Shown piece by piece: positions 1 to 11,400 of a stretch of DNA of 64,000 nucleotides; within the stretch, counting starts at the first letter, position 1, and the number at the start of each line of letters is the position of its first letter. A program made the translations under genes and the position numbers. Origin of the DNA: Acanthococcus lagerstroemiae (Eukaryota; Arthropoda; Insecta; Hemiptera; Eriococcidae); contig CM063109.1 of the NCBI GenBank assembly GCA_031841125.1, forward strand, positions 27,437,321 to 27,501,320, read 5' to 3'. The notes under the pieces were generated by a model. It was not told the DNA's origin, made no database searches, and saw only the letters and a list, made by a program, of their open reading frames with translations.

Positions 1-92
1 TTCTTACGAACGTTTTAAAACATATAACATTTTACGTGTTTGCTTCTCGTTTTTTTTTTTTTCTCCTAATGTATTATATGTACGCTATACAG

Positions 93-374
93 TTCCCCTA
101 TCAATATGGTGACGGATTTCGGCACTGGTTTGTTCTTAACGAAAACTCCCAGCGAGGAAAGCAGTAATAAATTTCAATTCCCTCCTACTCACGGCTCATC
201 CTCCACCTCTTCCACTACCCAGTCGGAACCGTCTAATCGACATCAGCATCACCACCACCATCGCCATCATCAACGATGCGCTACCATACCTTCCTCTTCT
301 GTGCAATCGAATTCGCACAAAAAGGAAGGGTTCACCTCCTCGTTTTCGCCCTCTTCGCTCATTAGTAACGTGGG
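93..374 (+). CDS. mtd: mustard/OXR1-like gene, internal exon (low-complexity linker)
   Basis: The exon opens after a T-rich tract and an AG at 91-92 and closes at a consensus donor GTAAGT (375-380). The open frame runs through ATG 106, but splicing from an upstream exon fits better than a start here. It encodes a Ser/Thr-rich linker with a histidine run (QHHHHHRHHQR), probably disordered. It ends two bases into a codon. The next exon supplies the third base and stays open, which is the main support. In OXR1/NCOA7 proteins a long variable linker lies between the N-terminal LysM/GRAM-like part and the conserved block before TLDc, and this exon would be part of that linker. No family motif identifies it alone; the assignment rests on splice phase and position. 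Confidence 0.65.
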
Positions 375-1048
375 GTAAGTTGATACTAATTGATGTTGAA
401 AGTGTCCTTGTCCCCCGCATAGAATGTTGTGTTATTTTTTGCCCGTCCAGTGTTCGTTCACCTTCTGTAGGTCATGTGACGTCTTGTGTTTTCCTCATTT
501 TTTCCTCTGGCTGGTGAATACGCTTCGAGTACACTTGGCGCATGCGTATATGTATTGTTACTAATAGATTTGTAGCTTTGAGAGCCGTAATGCATGTTTC
601 GCTACTTAATAGTATAAGTTTGGGATCACATTACTATACTCTCGCGAGTGCACCGGCACTGTATGAGTCAAGCTTTAATACTACATGAACGTGTAGCTCG
701 GAATCGACCTGCGGCGGACTTACATGAACTGAAAATCTTTCGAGTCGGCTATCATGGTCTCAGTGCGGCAAGCTACTTAGTTAGTTTTAGAGACAATGCT
801 GGAAAAATTCTCGATGTGGAAACGAGATCTTGTTTGAAGAACTCTCCATTGGAGTTTTCCAGCTAGTGCTTTTTTAATTTGCCTTTTTAGTTTGCACGTT
901 GATTGATTACCGGTTATCGAGAAGATCCTATTTTACTACAGGATCTTCGTGAACGGTGGGATCTTCTTGAAAACCGATACTCATATTTTTCTCTACGTGT
1001 TCATAGCTGTCGTGATCTTCCAAAAATTAGTTTTTCTTCGTAGCTTGT

Positions 1049-1168
1049 CGGCCGTATTCATAAACAAGAGAATCCTTTTGAAAGGAATTTCCTTTCAGTG
1101 GTTTAAGGTAGTGTCCAAGCTACGTTGAACGATTCCTTTTCGAAAAATGATGCTTATGAGTACGGCTG
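1049..1168. mobile_element. Small inverted-repeat element (MITE-like), GCCGTATTCATAA ends
   Basis: GCCGTATTCATAA at 1051-1063 is matched in reverse by TTATGAGTACGGC at 1154-1166, 12 of 13. The match extends two bases outward with one mismatch. Length is about 120 bp with no coding capacity. No clear target duplication was found, so the superfamily is unknown. Confidence 0.55.
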
Positions 1169-1452
1169 TGTGTCGTCTTCGCACCCTCTGACGAAGACAA
1201 GTGAACAGTTTTGCTTGTTAGATTGATGATGTAGTCGATCTATGTCTTCTGCCTCTTACGTGTGTAAGTTAACTTGCGTAGAACTGAATATGTTCGTATT
1301 ATATGTACGTGATTTACAGGAAACGTAGGTACTTCATTGTGCATGCTGTGGTCTTTTTGTACGTTGTATACGTGTGTGCTGTATTATTATGTGGAATAAT
1401 TTATCTGTCTTGCGTCCCTGTTCGTATTATAGACCAATAATCGTGTTGGAAC

Positions 1453-1605
1453 CATAGGCGCAAATAGTTGGGGCTTGGGGGATGGGGCTTAGCCCTCCCA
1501 AACTCTGAAAAATTACCAAAGGAAATGATGCGGGGGTGGTGTTGCTTCATAATAAGGGGTCTTGAGCCCCCTCCTCCCCAGTTCTGAGCCCTATTTGCGC
1601 TTCTA
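1453..1605. mobile_element. hAT-like MITE with 8-bp target duplication GTTGGAAC
   Basis: The ends CATAGGCGCAAATAG and CTATTTGCGCTTCTA are inverted repeats. GTTGGAAC stands on both sides (1445-1452 and 1606-1613), an exact 8-bp target duplication with T at position 2 and A at position 7, as in Ac-type hAT insertions. The interior is G-rich then C-rich and can fold on itself. The CGCAAATAG core recurs in the palindromic elements at 19286-19521 and 48353-48592, suggesting a related family. Confidence 0.8.
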
Positions 1606-1956
1606 GTTGGAACAACGTTTCGCAGTGACCCGATGATACGTTATGTAGCTTGTACTCGTTTCAGAAAATGTACTCCGAAAAAGGAAGAGTTAAATCAGCT
1701 TTTTTAAAACTGATTTTACTTGCAGTTGAAAATTATCTGATGTGTGGTTACTTGGTCAGTGATCAACACTAGCAGATCTGAGCAGGTGGCAAGTAATACG
1801 TCTTCATGCTGGGTGGAGCTGTAATGTGCCTAACTGACTGATAGATTTTTCTCGTTTTCAGTCTTTGTACGAGTATTTAATCCTTTTTCGCGACAGCGAG
1901 GATGAGGAAAGTATCACATTTTAGTGTCCATGTTGGAATGTGAGTGAACTTGGTAA

Positions 1957-2100
1957 ATTCTGTATGTAGGGTGTGCCAATCCACAATTTCTTTCTTCCGT
2001 GAAAGAAATCGGGTACTCCACTGAAGATGGCATAACAACCGAAAGCGCTCTGGACTACAGAAGAGAGAAATCGTGAATTGGCACACCTTACGTATAGAAT
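1957..2100. mobile_element. MITE-like hairpin, GTGTGCCAAT ends
   Basis: A left arm of about 42 bp (1957-1998) is matched in reverse by 2059-2100 with several mismatches; the core is GGTGTGCCAAT/ATTGGCACACC. The two arms are separated by about 60 bp. A TA at the inner edge of each end would fit a Tc1/mariner-type MITE, but this is not decisive. Confidence 0.6.
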
Positions 2101-2472
2101 GTATCTCATTTTGTCTTCGAATGGTTATGCTGATGATTAGTGATGATCAAAATCAAGTAGAGTGCTGTGATCACATCATTAGTCTGTTACTCCTATAGTT
2201 CTTCCTTCTTTGAAGTTCATACTGAAATAGTGAAAGTGTGATGTGGACATACGGCCAAGAATTGAACTCTGAATTGTAGATCAGTTGTGTGCAATCTTTT
2301 TTCACTTTTTTGCCCTCAAAGGCCGGGTAGAAGTTCTGCTTATATGCAGATTAGAAGACGAAATTTACTGAATGCAATCAGATGTAGGGCTGAGACAGAA
2401 ACTACTGGAGTGTGTTTCTTGGCCGACTAGTCCCATCAGTAGTGTAGCCAGATTTTTCTAATGGAATTGAGA

Positions 2473-2672
2473 TAGGCCTGTGCAGAGAGGGAGGGGGTTT
2501 CCCCCGGGCCCGAGTTTTTTGAGGGGGCCCGCTAAGGGCCCGCCCGTGCTAAAAAAAGCTGTCTTTACTAAAAGAGCCCGAAAAATATTGTTATTTCTTC
2601 TTTTTTTTGCTCTTACCTACGTTTTACACCCCCCCCCCCCCTCAGGGCCCGGATTTCCTCTGCACGGCCCTG
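2473..2672. mobile_element. hAT-like MITE, CAGGGCCGTGCAGAGG-type ends
   Basis: The left end TAGGCCTGTGCAGAG and the right end CTCTGCACGGCCCTG are imperfect inverted repeats. Flanks AATTGAGA (2465-2472) and AATTCAGG (2673-2680) match at 6 of 8 positions, a plausible worn target duplication. The interior holds G- and C-homopolymers and GGGCCC palindromes. Confidence 0.55.
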
Positions 2673-3183
2673 AATTCAGGAACTTGAAACGTGTATTAGG
2701 TGACTTGTTGGTGCAGAAAGTAAATTTTAAATTCTATCAATTAAAATACTTCAAATTTGTTGACTGTTGAAGAAATGAACATTTTTTTAAACGTTTCATT
2801 CACTGTGAAAATTCTTGGAACTCTGCGAAGAAACAAAACTTTACTATTATCAGTTATCAAAATTTCGTTCAGGAACTGGGAGAAGCCGCCCCCTTCCATA
2901 AAAACAAGTATTTGCAAGTGACGCGAGAACTTTCGGAAATTTTCTTCGCAATATTTTATCTGTGAAAAGAAGATATGAAAGAGTCCAGATAACGCGACTC
3001 TGATGTTTCTTCTGAAATTTTTTATTTCTCTGTACTGGTTTACAGATCGTGGCTTACAAGTCTTTCAAAAGGCTGATGAATAACAACTAGTGACAGTATA
3101 GTTTACTGTGTTTTTGAAATTCTGTTTTACTGTTTCAGTAATTTCTGTAAAAATTGATTTTCTTTTTTCGTTTGCATTTACAG

Positions 3184-3320
3184 GCGTTCGTCTGTGAGTT
3201 CCTTCATCAGGCAGCAACACCACAGTCGCAGTGACAGCACAAAATCAGCTGGTCCTCGACTGGATTACCGTAGCATGGTGTCTGTCGAAGATATGCCGGA
3301 ATTATTCGTCTCGTTCGACA
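3184..3320 (+). CDS. mtd: mustard/OXR1-like gene, exon ending in MPELFVSFD
   Basis: Acceptor TTTACAG, donor GTGAGT. The exon receives two bases of a split codon and passes one on. The frame is open throughout and reads a Ser/Arg-rich stretch followed by VSVEDMPELFVSFD. Joined to the next exon it gives SFD-K-LIPRP, which matches the junction between the acidic linker and the conserved pre-TLDc block of OXR1/NCOA7 proteins. It belongs to the same transcript as the exons at 93, 7214 and 7735. A contiguous reading past the donor hits a stop near 3386, so splicing is required. Confidence 0.85.
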
Positions 3321-4744
3321 GTGAGTATCGGAAGCATTTCCTCTGTTTCATCTCTCGATTTTACATAGTGTATATTTCCATGAAATAGTCGGAAGAGCTT
3401 ACATTGAAACGTACACGTTGTAGATTAGTGTGTTAGTGTAGTTGTAACTTGAAGTAACACGTTTTTTCTTGTATTTTGAAGATCGCTGTGTGCACAACAC
3501 CAGTAAGCGAACAATTATTCGACTAGCATTAGCTCTTCGAACTGATAACTGGTTCGCCTTTGATTTTTATGGAAAAAGATCATTCGTCATGGAAGGAATT
3601 AGTTATTTGTAATTTCGGCCATGTGATTAATTCGTTTGTCGTGTATTGTCATTTGTTACCAGTGTGATGTAAGCGAGTGTGCTATAGTATATGTAATGAC
3701 TGCACTCAACTAGGATCTTTCTTGTTTACTATTAGTGGCATTCGCAGAATCTCTGAGCGGGGAGGGTTTCACTCGGATGGTGGAAATTCGACGAGGAGTA
3801 AACGAAAAATTTTGAGAATTCAAGCAGGAATTCGAAATTTTCTGACCATCATTTTCAATACGTCACTAATTTCTGCGTATTATGTAGTGCAGATTTAGTC
3901 TTTCTCGTGTCAGATTTCCCAAATCGTAGATAGAAATTATCTCATTATTAGTCAGTCTTCATAAAACTGTTTCCATTTATTCATTCATACGACAAGTTGG
4001 GTTTATCATTCATTTGTTAACAAAATTAGATATTGGTATATTTCCAACGTATTGACTTATCTTGTTACGTAGATAGATTTTATGAGATCCGTAATACGTT
4101 TTGTTCTTTTATTACTCTCACAATTTATTATTTTTGCCTGTAGTTCACGCACCATTGTTTCCCCAGCTTGAAAATTTAGGTACGTTTTTAAAAAAGAACT
4201 CTTATTTTCTTTTTTTCATTAAAACCGTCCTGTAGCGGGTTTCTCAGCTTTTTCAATTTTCATTTTTCTTTATCAGAATCTTAATTATTTGGTTGCTTTT
4301 CTTCGTGATTTTAAGGTTGTTATGGGAATCGTGCTAGCTAGCGCTGGGTTCGTTCAATGTGCGCGCTCTATATTTGTGTGGCTTCACCCATTTTGTATCC
4401 AAAGAAAAGAACATGAATACAAGTCGCCTAATTTTACTTTGCGTGTACCTTTGCATTCTGTGTCCGTCTTGAGCTGAACTCTTTGATATTGCCAACTGAA
4501 ATCGTTGAAGCATGCACAGCGGTAGGATCAGTGATGTGCACGGATGCCATGTATTCGTTTACGGGCTGGCAATATTATGGTAGCCGTGGAATAGTTGGAA
4601 TCTGTGCTACGTTTGTTTGAAAGTATATGTGAATCTTTCTGAGTGTTCACTACACTGCAACTTCGTACCTTCAAACAGCAACAAAAATACGGTACTATGG
4701 AGTCATATGAGCTAGCAAAAATTAATTTTCACACACACACGCAC

Positions 4745-4775
<31 letters not shown>

Positions 4776-7213
4776 AGCTTATAAGCGTTTTATGTTTGAA
4801 AATGGTGAATTTTGTTTCGTAATTCTGGATGTTTGTTTGCAACTGCTGAATGTTTACTGTAGCTTCTTTCTTTCATGAAGTTTTTTCTTGCTTCTTTCGT
4901 TTTCAGTGGATTCTTAATATCATGCGGCGAATTGCATATTTGTTTCTGGAATTAGTTTCTAATTTTATCTACTTTCTACCTAATGAGTGTGGTCTATATT
5001 ATCTTTAACGACGTGACATGTGAAAAGAGATACAGCATTAAATTTACAATACTCATGTAGTCTTTCGTAGTTTGCTTGAATTTTTATACTTACTTGTTTC
5101 GCTACAATTTCTCATGACCACTTGACCTAACCAGTCTCCTTTTTTTTTTTTTTTTTTTGTGTGTGTTTGTTTGTTTTGTCTCTGGATTATGATACAAATT
5201 TTGTTTGTGACATTTTGACTTCTGATGTATGTATAGGTGGTATTTCCAGTGTTCAGTGTTCACTGGAAGAATATTTTAGTAAATCGGGACAATGAATTGC
5301 CTCTTTGCATACCTAAGTCCGTTCTCTCTGTTTTCTTGCTCTCTTCTAAATGTTCCTACAGCTTAATGTGTTGCTGTCAGTTTGTTAATTTATGTTGTCT
5401 TTTTTTTTCTCCTCTTAATTTGTATTCATTTTTGTCTTTTCGAAACGCAAAGTAATGTTAGCTTTATACCAGTAATGCTTACCATCAGATTTATTGGGTA
5501 ACGTGTTTACACGAGTCTTTGTCACTAACGCATCGATTACCTGCTAAGCAAAGAAGGTAGAATGACTCGCATATCGTGTTGGTAAATTATGTAATTTTGA
5601 AAACAAGTAACTTGAGAACTACGTAGCTCACTTTCCATTAGGAAAATTTGAGCACTTCAGCGACAATAATGATGTGATTGTGCTTTTAAAATGAAACGTG
5701 CTGTAAGTTTACAACCTTCCTGGGTGTCTTAGAATGAGACTGAACTTTTCTGGGCGTATTTTCCTGCTGATTCAGAATTCGGATTCTGTTCTCTTTTGAA
5801 TGACCAAAAAAGTCATTTTGGATGTCCACATTTCCGAAATTTCCATTAAAACTTTTCATTTGCACGGTAAAGTGCATTTGCAAATTTTCCGTAATTTTTT
5901 TTTGTGTATTTAGTTACATGAATGGAAAAGCCATTTTCTTTACTTTTCTTACTAAGATATCCTTGAAACTTCTAGAGAAGCCTACGTGATAACACTGGAT
6001 GTCTTAACTAGTCAAAGTCAACTATTTGGAAGAAAGTCGGTCGCAATTGATTAAAGACAATTACTTTGGATAATTTCGAATAATGTTCAATTAACATGAG
6101 AGAGAAAAATCCTATCAGAAATTGATCATCCATAGATTGATGACGCTTAAAGAATGTGACTTTATTTTAAAAATTTAGCCATATTTTATTCAGTTTTCAA
6201 AACATTGTGGTAATGTATGAGAGGTCAGTGTTATCTAAAAGGTGCTTTACGGCCCTCGTATAGACTGCGAGCCACGAGTAAAGCGAGTTGTAAGTTTTTA
6301 ATAAACGGGGTAAAATGGTCAACTAAAGTCAACTATTTTCCCATTTAAATCCGATTAGGATTCTACTTCTCTATGCGCTGATAATTTGGATTCTCTTACC
6401 GGCGGAAAAAATGGCAACCAGGTTGCTCAGTCCGGAAACTGCAAGGTAGATCTATAATCGTAACCAGCGAATAGGCAAGCCAGCAAGTGTGTAGTCTGGC
6501 AAGTAGACAGATAGAAAAACTAACGGACAGGTAGATGGGCACACAGTCAGCCTCAAAGCTCAGCTGATGGGAAAACGTAGCTGAGAGTTATGATTTCGGA
6601 TTCGGACACCAGGATCTTTCTATGTTTCTATATCCTACGAGTATATCTCGACTTCCAATGGCTTCGCCTGTGTACCTGTCAGATGAATAGTCGAAAGTCA
6701 GGATTCAGGATCCAAGAATTAACTTCTTAAAATGGGAATTGGCCTGATAAATTGCAGTTCGTTTATCCCTCTATCTATCCGTATGGTTTTATTCGTTTAT
6801 TTGTTGCTTTTTTTCTCCCGCTTGTAAACTTACGTAAGTTGAGATCCAGAATTCTAGCGCCCAAATCTCTTCCCTAGACTAAAATTTGCACAGCCGATGA
6901 TAGACGGGCTGGCATGACAGACTGACTAGTAAATCGACCCACAGGCAGACTGGTTGGCTGCTTTTTCCGTGGTGGGTGAAGCCCTTTTCGTCGAATGAAT
7001 TTGGAGTCTACCCGAACAGGTGAACTAATTGGAAAGTGATCTCATGGTAAACCCTTTCGAAAGCGAGTCAGAATTCAGAAATTTTCACCCTCTGACTTCG
7101 GTGCATTTGATACTGAAAATGGCTTGTGTACGCATCGCTTTATTCGTCGCCGTTTCTATTCACTATATTATCGGTCGAGAAAATGGACGCTATTTCGTTT
7201 GAATTTTTTGTAG
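3321..7213 (+). other. Intron, no further exon seen
   Basis: GTGAGT donor and TTTTTTGTAG acceptor. It holds CA/TC microsatellites (4730-4775), a T tract near 5143-5158 and no recognisable coding segment. Scattered open frames under 75 codons look like chance. There is no clear transposon end. Confidence 0.65.
4730..4775. repeat. Compound microsatellite (CA)n(TC)n
   Basis: A short CA run, interrupted once by G, passes into a TC run of about 13 units. It lies within the intron and has no other feature. Confidence 0.95.
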
Positions 7214-7376
7214 AATTGATTCCGAGGCCGGCGAGATCGTGCGAAGATCCGCCGTTATATCTGCGCCTCCGAATGGGGAAACCGAAGAACAGGAGAATAC
7301 CGAAAACCACACCTATCATGTCGTACGGCAAGAAGAAAATGAGACCGGAGTATTGGTTCAGTGTGCCCCGAAACAG
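7214..7376 (+). CDS. mtd: mustard/OXR1-like gene, conserved pre-TLDc exon
   Basis: Acceptor TTTTTTGTAG, donor GTAAGA. The frame is set by one base from the previous exon. It reads LIPRPARSCEDPPLYLRLRM, then a basic stretch, then MSYGKKKMRPEYWFSVPRNR. The EDPPLYL...GKP and YGKKK..PEYWF.VPR motifs are hallmarks of the region before TLDc in OXR1 and NCOA7. The family protects cells from oxidative damage, and in flies mustard affects immunity and survival. A second open frame on the same strand has no family match. The exon leaves two bases of an Arg codon completed by the next exon. Confidence 0.93.
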
Positions 7377-7734
7377 GTAAGATGTGCTTGATTTGGAATG
7401 ATGTCCGCTTCAGGAATGTAATTTGTAATATCCTTGGTGTCTTTTGGCTCCGTAATGATCCGTGTAAATTACGGTACTACGGCGGACGTTTCTCTCTGTG
7501 CTCCAAGAAATGTTTGTGTTTACTTGATGAAAATATGGAACTATGAAATCGTTTCCTTGGCCCTAAGTCCCCCCCCCCTTACTATTACTATCCCGTCTAA
7601 GAAAGCGGTTTCACGACGAGTTAGCTCGAGTGAGAAATTCTGCATATTGCAGTCTATCTTCGCGAAATCCCCAGATGGAAACACTTGATGATGTCATTGC
7701 ATTTACGAAACTCGTACTTTGTGTACTTTTTCAG
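7377..7734 (+). other. Intron, 358 bp
   Basis: GTAAGA donor and TTTTTCAG acceptor. It contains a run of nine C near 7570. No gene or repeat seen. Confidence 0.85.
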
Positions 7735-7942
7735 GGTGGACGATTTGTACAATTTTCTGCGTATCTGGGTGCCACATTTATATGGTGATCTGGACGAAGA
7801 CCTGGTGACGGAACGAGGTTACGAACTAGTTACTTCTGACACAGAATTATGGGATGACGAAGAGGGCAACGGCGAAGACGAGAAGAACATGTTGCGAGGC
7901 AGTACAGATGATCTCGGCGACTTAACCAGAGAATCGTGGGAG
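7735..7942 (+). CDS. mtd: mustard/OXR1-like gene, VDDLYNFLRIW...LTRESWE exon
   Basis: Acceptor TTTTTCAG, donor GTAAGT. Reads VDDLYNFLRIWVPHLYGD, an acidic insert (DDEEGNGEDEKN), then DLTRESWE. The family counterpart in OXR1/NCOA7 is VDHLY.FF.QWSP..YGKD... followed by T.KSWE, so both ends of the exon align. The acidic insert replaces a shorter acidic segment in vertebrates. The exon ends exactly after the Glu of SWE, in phase 0. In vertebrate NCOA7 this is the junction used by short isoforms that start from an internal promoter. In the full protein a short helix and then the TLDc domain follow; neither is encoded immediately downstream here. Confidence 0.93.
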
Positions 7943-8343
7943 GTAAGTTTCGCTTTTCTATACTGATTTCAAAATTTTCGAGTCTACTAGTCATGCTCAA
8001 TTGTCGCGTTTTTGCGACGTTATACGTTACGTTTCGTAAGTATTAGTTCGAAATTCCTTCTTTTCTTCGACTTTCCTGTCTTGTGTATTTACGCTTCTCT
8101 TTCAGTCTTACCGAATTTTATTTTGAAAGTAACAATTTGTGACGGAATTGAAATTTGTCTTAATACCAACTTAATATCGTTAAATAATCCGTTTTCGGAA
8201 AATTAGCTAGCCGTTTCTGGCTTCAGAATTATTTTCAACGTACAGATCAGCGATATGCTTGTGCATTTCTACCATTCCTTCGTCGTCCTTTTTCATTTTG
8301 CGTATTATTACCGTCTTTTTTTCCTCTTTTTTGTATGCCACAG
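7943..8343 (+). other. Intron, 401 bp (if exon 8344 is used)
   Basis: GTAAGT donor and a long pyrimidine tract before CCACAG at 8343. No coding or repeat features seen. A downstream exon beyond the window could be the real partner of the 7943 donor. Confidence 0.5.
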
Positions 8344-8433
8344 GTTATAAAGGCGCCTTATGCCAAAATATTCAGTATACTGAGGAACCAAGCTGATCAG
8401 TTTGGGTCATCCGATACCCAGCCTAATGATGAG
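8344..8433 (+). CDS. Candidate cassette exon of the mustard/OXR1-like gene
   Basis: A strong pyrimidine tract and CCACAG precede 8344. The segment is 90 bp, begins and ends in phase 0, and is open in the frame set by the preceding exon, giving SWE followed by VIKAPYAKIFSILRNQADQF. The donor GTGGGC is only fair. Read without splicing, the frame runs on to a stop near 8600, which would make a TLDc-less product. The peptide has no clear OXR1 counterpart, so it may be lineage-specific, alternatively used, or a false exon. Confidence 0.4.
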
Positions 8434-11400
8434 GTGGGCAAACTTAGTTTGAAGTTTCGGTCCTGTTTTCGGTACGACTTCAAAACTGATCCAGATGCGG
8501 CCAATGTAGCCGACGTTTCGTTAATGACAGTTGTTTTCTTTTTTTTTGCGTTGGGGCATTCAGTCGTACCGGAAATACTAAGCAGATCGGAACATGGCTA
8601 GTTTGATGACGTTGTAAAGCATGGCTTGGCTTTGTATAATTTGTTTCTCACTTTGGCTGTATACGAATGCGATTTTTGTTTTCGATTGGCTGAAAAAACA
8701 AAAATCGAGCTTTAATTAGCGTGTCGTTTGCAGCCGAATTTCGCTCACACGCGTGTTGTACTCACAGTTTGCAGACCGCTTCATAAAATTATTCGCAGGA
8801 TTTGAGTAGTCGGATGTCGATAAACGTACCAACTTTGTCGGTCGATGTTAGCACGATCTAATATGTGTAGTTGTGGGTGTAGGACACCTGACGAGTAATA
8901 ATACCAGTAGTCGATGATACCGATAGAGTATAAATATCATGCTTGTATATCAACGTAATTGAAGTTCGGATGGTTGGAGGCGAGGAAAAGTTCCTTAAAG
9001 TAATGTAAAACAGAAGTGTGATGTTTTCGACCGCGTAAGTCTGATAAAAGTTTCAAATGGCTGACTTGAACGCATTGGTGCAGCTCGATTTTCAACGTGT
9101 TGCACTGTTCTGCTTTGTTAACGGAAAGGGCTTTATACTGATGTGGAAAAAAGTATCTAAAACTACGTACATTTATGGTTTCTCTTTACGGGCTGTTGTG
9201 AAATATGGATACAGTGACCTTGCATTGTATACGCGTGTTCTGAATTATTGAAGTTCTCATGGATAGTTGATGATGTAGCGTTTAGAGGGTGGGAAGCCTT
9301 GCATATTTTGAAAAAGTAATTTTTACTTGTATTGGTATTTTTTAGTTTTTACAGACGATACTTTTACAAGTCAATTTTCAATGGAACCCGGTAAAAATTG
9401 TAGCTTCGATGTTGATTCAGGAGGTCATGAAAGAAACTTTTTCTTGGATCTTCAAATGATGTTTGGGGAATTTACAGTCTTATCCTCATCCTTATGTCCT
9501 TCTGGAGTATTAGGTTTCCCGTCTGATGTGTTCATCAAACAGATTTTTCTTGGAAATAGTCGTGTTTTATTGATCCTTTTCGCAATTCAATAACGCGGGT
9601 AACTTTCGTACGAAATTCAGTCATGTCTATTCACTATTTTTGCTTACTAGATCGAAATTTTGTCAACGCCTGCCTGATAAGATGATATGTTCTGAAGAAA
9701 ATAGTCCGAGGGCCAAAAATACTTTTTTTCGTAAAAGACGTTTTTTATTTGTGCATCCGAATGTTGGACTTGCAGAGATATGCTCTTGAGGACATTATGG
9801 AAAGAATACAATTCGCTTTCCAAGCGATGGAATCGCAGTGGCAGATCGGCGATTCTTCGAACTTCATACATTGTTGATAATCGCGATTTTCATATGTTTG
9901 GCACTTTCTTTCTTCAAAACTGACTCAACTGTCTTTTTAAAACTGGAAGTTTGTAAAGGGTTTGGCTTTCTTTCTGTGCTGTCCATAAAATCTTCCTTCC
10001 CTTCGTTCAAAAGACCTAGCTCTATCATTGGTCAAGTGGAAAGCGTAGACTAAGAGGTAGAAAATTGACGTGTAACATGGGTTAACATAGTTCGTAATTT
10101 CATCGTTAATTTTTATGCGAAGTTCTTGCTAGTTGCAGTGACACGTTATGTGCGTACCAGAAATGACTAATTCTCGATACGAACCCTCTAAGTATGCAAT
10201 CGAATCGTATTTAGAGTGAATTTTGATATCGACGATACAGTATCGTGCATGCGATTTCAGAAGCTCGTAATAATGTTTCTGATGAATCTAGGTAAAATTC
10301 GTTTTTTCGTGTTACGTTTATTTCGCATAATTATACTCGTTATGATTGATCGCGTGTGCACGAATGCGCTCCTCGTTAATCGTAAATAAAGATAATTGAT
10401 TCGTTGATGAATTCGACCATTTTGACCTATTTCCGTGAAAATTGCGATTTTTCTATCAATTACGAAGAATATGATTTGCGAACATCGTCATGAACAGCAA
10501 CGACGTAGTTTTTTGTCCTTTTTTCTTTCCTACTTTTTTTCTCGCTCTGTACAGCTAATATTGGCTTTCTGTAATTATTGTAGTATTGTAGATGCTGTTG
10601 TAAGTTTCATCCGAATGTGTTCGGTTTTCTCGTTTGTACAAGCGTGTGAATGGAACCTTTATTCAAGGTCTCGATTTCGAGGAAATTGGCTGTCGTGTTT
10701 CCTTATACTTCATTCGATTTCAGTCGACTGCATAACCAGTTTATTCAAATGTAATCAGAGCACAGAATTAGAATTACCGAGGCTTCGAACTTGATATAGG
10801 CAAAACGTCTCTCATTCAGTAGATTACTTTTTGTCGACGATGGTAATCACTCGTTACACATTTCTACTAACCGGTTGTCTGCATTGGAAGCTCAAGTCAT
10901 CTTCCGGATACGATACGTTGATTTATGTATTTCCATCGAAGCTGTCGTTGGTTGCTACCGGTTGTCCCGGATCGTTCGCGATTTTCATGTTTAGCGAATA
11001 TGTTGACGGTGCTCGCTGATGGAATTCTACGCTGACTCTTATAGTTCATTACAGGACATCTCAGTAGTTGCGTTTAATTAGTAGAGTTGGAAATGAGTTG
11101 TTGAGAGAGAACAGGGTGGCGATCATCGTTACTAACGTTCATAATGCGATCGAAATGAATGATTTTGAATGCATACGTAATAGCGGTGCATGGTGATTAT
11201 TTAAATAAGGAATACTTTCTATTTGAAAGGTTTGACCTAGGTCGAAAAATAATGTTGATTTTGTGGGATGATTTTCGGAGCTTTCTTTGCTCGTACGAAA
11301 TTACGAAAGCATGGACGAATTGGAGTCATGTGGAACAATGTGCTTAGCTGTTTACTCCGTTCTGCTTTCCACTTCACGCCCGCCCTTGTTTTCTAAAATA

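Larger units (their letters stand above)
375..3183 (+). other. Intron between the first two visible exons
   Basis: GTAAGT donor and TTTACAG acceptor. It carries four small inverted-repeat elements (1049-1168, 1453-1605, 1957-2100, 2473-2672) and a small perfect 9-bp hairpin GAAGATCCT/AGGATCTTC at 921-948. A run of 13 or more C lies near 2630-2642. The remaining sequence shows no coding signal. Confidence 0.7.

Noticed and set aside
7140..7331. Minus-strand frame opposite the conserved exon
   Set aside because: It is the shadow of the well-supported + strand exon at 7214-7376.
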